This document shows positions 5,904-8,146 of a DNA stretch of 8,146 nucleotides, one piece after another (within the stretch, counting starts at the first letter, position 1; every line of letters begins with the position of its first letter). The stretch spans positions 1-8,146 of the forward strand of contig JAGUVP010000229.1 in assembly GCA_020062805.1 (NCBI GenBank), in the 5' to 3' direction. Origin of the DNA: Candidatus Bipolaricaulis sp. Lineage in GTDB: Bacteria > Bipolaricaulota > Bipolaricaulia > Bipolaricaulales > Bipolaricaulaceae. Below the pieces are notes generated by a model. That model was not told where the DNA came from. It saw only the letters and a program-made list of their open reading frames with translations, and did not search any database. The position numbers and the translations under genes are program-made.

Positions 5904-6260
5904 TCACCCTGAGGCCGATCGCATTGCCTGGAGACGAGCGAATGCCCGGCCGTATCCCTTGTCCTGCTTCGCCCACTCCATCAGGCGGGAACAGGGAAAG
6001 TCCGCGCACTGGGAGCAGTGGGCGAGGCCCTTCTCGTCCACGCAGCAGTGGAGGATCCAGCAGTCCGTGGACCAGTGATCGGCGCGGTCGCCCCGGCACC
6101 ACGAGCAACGGATCGCCTCCGGCTTCACGTCGAGATTCCGCTTCTCCTTGAACCACTGGATGATTGTGCTCTGCAGTTCAGGGTCCGCTGGTGCACGGCG
6201 GGTGTCGCAATCCGTGCAGTCGATCCCGCACGCTGAGATCAGCCTCCCTTCGTCAGGCAT
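5904..6260 (-). CDS. DUF3795-like cysteine-rich protein
   Basis: ATG 6260-6258 is chosen over the in-frame start at 6299 because AAGGAGGG (6271-6264) directly precedes it and the conserved N-terminus begins there. The protein has 118 residues and eleven cysteines: C11, C15 and C18 (ACGIDCTDC), C52 and C55 (CSWCRG), C67, C72, C73, C82 and C85 (HCSQC), and C90 (DFPC). The order 'CG.DC..C ... C.GC.G ... C ... C..C..FPC' is that of DUF3795 proteins, small and probably metal-binding, with no established biochemical role. Trp54 stands where many relatives have Gly. The start lies inside the end of the transporter gene (8-nt overlap ATGCCTGA), with the Shine-Dalgarno site also inside that gene, so translation is probably coupled. 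No signal or membrane segment is present, so it is likely cytosolic. It is the last gene of the unit. Confidence 0.85.
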   Translation of the reverse strand: MPDEGRLISACGIDCTDCDTRRAPADPELQSTIIQWFKEKRNLDVKPEAIRCSWCRGDRADHWSTDCWILHCCVDEKGLAHCSQCADFPCSRLMEWAKQDKGYGRAFARLQAMRSASG

Positions 6261-7524
6261 GTTCCCTCCTTGGACCGAGGTCGCGGCCCTTCCAGGCAAA
6301 CCACAACGTGCCCGCTGCTCCGAACCCGAACGCGGTGAAGAGGTTCACCTCCGGCTGCACCGACCACAGGAGCGCCCCGCCGAACGCGGCCACGGATACG
6401 ATTACGTCCCGCACGAGGTAGTACAGCCCGAACATCCCCGCCTTCCGTCCCTCCGGAGCGAGGTCCATGATCAGCGCCTTGCGCGTCGGCTCGCCGAACT
6501 CCTTCAACCCCCGCAGGACGAACGCCACCACGAGCATCCCGAACGAACGAGAGAAAAGAAGCAGCACCGGAAACAGGGTGAAGAAGACGAACGTCGCGAC
6601 CACGAACGGCTTCTTGTGCCCCCGGTCCGCGAGATAGGCTACCGGGATGTAGATGAGGATCGCCGTGGCCATCTCGATCGAACGCAGGATCCCGAACTGG
6701 AGGGCAGACACCGAGCCGGGGGCGGCGGCCGTTCCCACCGCCCACACCACCACGAACGCGTAGGGGATCTGCTCGCAGAACCGGACCAGGATGTCCGCCA
6801 CGAGGAGCCGCCGCAGGTCCCCGCTCATCTCCTTCCATAGCCGGAGAGGGTTCCCCTCCGCCTGGGAGGCCACGCGCGCTTCCCCCGGCTTACGGTCGTC
6901 CTCGATCAAGACCTGCTGCAGGATCGCCGCCACGAGGGCCATGACGAGCGCCCCCATGAACGCCAGGCGCACCCCCAGCTCCACCCCCCACACGCCGATG
7001 AACGCTCCCCCGACCATCGGTCCGAGCGCCATTGGCACCCGGCGCACGAGAGAGTGGACCGACACCCCCATCGTCCGCTTGTCCTTGGGCAGGGCGCGGG
7101 CCACCAAGCCCATCGTTGCCGGGAGAGAGATCGCCGTCCAGGAAAGGAACAAGACCGCCCCGGCCAGTACCGCCTGCCACGCGGGGATGAGGACGACGAT
7201 GAGGAACCCAACCATCGAGAGAACGTTGAACAGGAGCAAAGCACGCTTCGTGCCCATCCGGTCAGCCAGGTAGCCGCCGGGGAACGAGTACAACGCGCCG
7301 AGGAGGTTGTCCATCCCGTTCAGGAACCCGACCGAGAGGAACCCGCCGCCGAGGGCGATCAGATAGAGGGGGAGGAACTGTTCCGCCATGTGCTCCCCCA
7401 TGCCCACGAGGACGACCATCGAGAGGAGACCGAGGATGCTCCGCTTCAGGCCGAGGAACTCCACGAGCCGGGCGATCCTAACCTGCAACCGACTGCCGCT
7501 ACCCAACCTGTTCAGTCGCCCCAA
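6253..7524 (-). CDS. Major facilitator superfamily transporter
   Basis: The protein has 423 residues, typical for a 12-helix MFS carrier, and is dense in hydrophobic segments across its whole length. The start is TTG (7524-7522), supported by AGGGAGA a few nt upstream. The MFS signature between helices 2 and 3 is at about residues 83-94 (GGYLADRMGTKR). A related copy in the second half at about 295-305 (AYLADRGHKKPF) reflects the two-fold repeat. A polar loop at about 207-235 (EDDRKPGEARVASQAEGN) separates the halves. Other conserved-looking points are RVPMALGPMVGGAFIG in the first half and GLKEFGEPTRKALIMDLAPE in the second. MFS carriers move small molecules by proton-coupled or facilitated exchange; the substrate cannot be told from sequence, though drug or metabolite efflux is common in this type. 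It lies 73 nt after the ABC exporter gene and overlaps the DUF3795-like gene by 8 nt. Confidence 0.9.
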   Translation of the reverse strand: MGRLNRLGSGSRLQVRIARLVEFLGLKRSILGLLSMVVLVGMGEHMAEQFLPLYLIALGGGFLSVGFLNGMDNLLGALYSFPGGYLADRMGTKRALLLFNVLSMVGFLIVVLIPAWQAVLAGAVLFLSWTAISLPATMGLVARALPKDKRTMGVSVHSLVRRVPMALGPMVGGAFIGVWGVELGVRLAFMGALVMALVAAILQQVLIEDDRKPGEARVASQAEGNPLRLWKEMSGDLRRLLVADILVRFCEQIPYAFVVVWAVGTAAAPGSVSALQFGILRSIEMATAILIYIPVAYLADRGHKKPFVVATFVFFTLFPVLLLFSRSFGMLVVAFVLRGLKEFGEPTRKALIMDLAPEGRKAGMFGLYYLVRDVIVSVAAFGGALLWSVQPEVNLFTAFGFGAAGTLWFAWKGRDLGPRREHA

Positions 7525-7597
7525 GTCTTCTCCCTTCTACAGAACGTGTATCTCCACGGCCTGGGTGGCGTGATCTTCCCTCTGCTGACGGGAGCGA

Positions 7598-8146
7598 TCA
7601 ACGTCGTTGGGCTTCGGGGATGGGACCATGCAACAGCTGATCCTCGACCTGGACGTGGTTGAGGTGCTGGTACAGCCCTCCCCGGGCGATCAGCTCGTCG
7701 TGCGTTCCCTGTTCCACAATTCGCCCATCCTGGAGCACGACGATCGTGTCGGCGCTGCGCACGGTGGACAGGCGGTGGGCGATCACGATCGTGGTCCGTC
7801 CCTCCATCAACCGCTCCAGCGCCTGCTGGATGAGGACCTCGGTCTCCGTGTCCACCGACGAGGTCGCCTCGTCGAGGATGAGGATCGGCGCGTCCTTGAG
7901 CACCGCGCGAGCGATGGCCAGCCGCTGTCGCTGCCCACCGGAGAGTTTCACACCCCGCTCGCCGATGAGGGTGTCGTACCCTTGGGGAAGCTGTTGGATG
8001 AAGTCGTGGGCGTTGGCCACCCGGGCCGCCTCGATCATCTGCTGCTCCGCCGCTCCGGGCCGGCCGAACAGGATGTTCTCGCGCACCGTCCCGTGGAACA
8101 GGAACACCTCCTGGAGGACGATGCTGATCTGGCGGCGCAAGCTGTC
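7598..8146 (-). CDS. ABC exporter, C-terminal ATPase portion (5' end outside window)
   Basis: The frame is open to the right window edge and the visible part is 182 residues. The TTG at 8140 is an internal leucine codon, not a start. What is seen is the second half of an ABC ATPase: the Q-loop in [19 protein letters not shown], the signature [14 protein letters not shown], Walker B with catalytic Glu in [12 protein letters not shown] (D-loop SSVD), and the H-loop in [16 protein letters not shown], then [19 protein letters not shown]. Walker A and the transmembrane domain lie outside the window. The motifs are those of MsbA/LmrA-type exporters, which use ATP to move lipids, drugs or peptides across the inner membrane. 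All visible catalytic residues are intact. The gene probably heads or lies within the operon with the MFS and DUF3795-like genes. Half-transporters of this type often occur as pairs, so a partner may lie just beyond the edge. Confidence 0.92.
   Translation of the reverse strand, partial: DSLRRQISIVLQEVFLFHGTVRENILFGRPGAAEQQMIEAARVANAHDFIQQLPQGYDTLIGERGVKLSGGQRQRLAIARAVLKDAPILILDEATSSVDTETEVLIQQALERLMEGRTTIVIAHRLSTVRSADTIVVLQDGRIVEQGTHDELIARGGLYQHLNHVQVEDQLLHGPIPEAQRR

Noticed and set aside
6148..6840. A 230-codon plus-strand open frame opposite the transporter
   Set aside because: It is highly charged antisense translation of the MFS gene, with no start signal and no domain.

Overview
This is a GC-rich bacterial chromosomal window (about 60-65% G+C by eye) with ten protein-coding genes, one or two of them cut by the window edges. 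I see no rRNA, tRNA, CRISPR array, transposase or phage gene. Start codons are mixed (ATG, GTG, TTG), and most follow a clear purine-rich Shine-Dalgarno site. Several genes encode secreted or membrane proteins with few recognisable homologues. A short bacterial GH3-family enzyme, a stand-alone RibD-C-type reductase and a DUF3795-like protein sit among them. Together these suggest a little-studied environmental lineage, for example Bipolaricaulota/Acetothermia or a Chloroflexota-like group. That placement is a weak inference; nothing here is a taxonomic marker.

Layout, left to right. (1) 1-1057 (+): a secreted-type multidomain protein, possibly starting before the window. It has a BsuPI-like beta domain, a middle domain with an 'LG..PG..YAQ...GY' signature and a C-terminal GerMN-like domain. 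(2) 2222-1076 (-): a two-gene unit made of a small secreted beta-rich protein followed by a RibD-C/dihydrofolate-reductase-like reductase. It converges on gene 1, with 18 nt between the stop codons. (3) 2344-5000 (+): a small glycine-rich membrane protein. After a 293-nt gap containing a -10-like box comes a probable two-gene operon of a secreted protein and a GH3-like acyl-adenylating enzyme, 6 nt apart. The GH3-like protein keeps the three nucleotide-binding motifs but stops where the C-terminal domain should start. (4) 5001-5207: a convergent intergenic region with two short tandem repeats (9-nt and 14-nt periods) and a perfect 10-bp hairpin. (5) 5663-5208 (-): a four-helix LiaF/DUF5668-like membrane protein with a very charged N-terminus and an excellent extended -10 promoter. 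(6) 8146-5904 (-): a probable operon of an ABC exporter (C-terminal ATPase half only), a major facilitator transporter and a cysteine-rich DUF3795-like protein. The last two overlap by 8 nt.

The strongest candidates for something new are the minimal GH3-like enzyme paired with a secreted partner, and the three-domain architecture of gene 1. The other modules look like ordinary membrane-transport and cell-envelope functions. No defence or mobile system could be supported.
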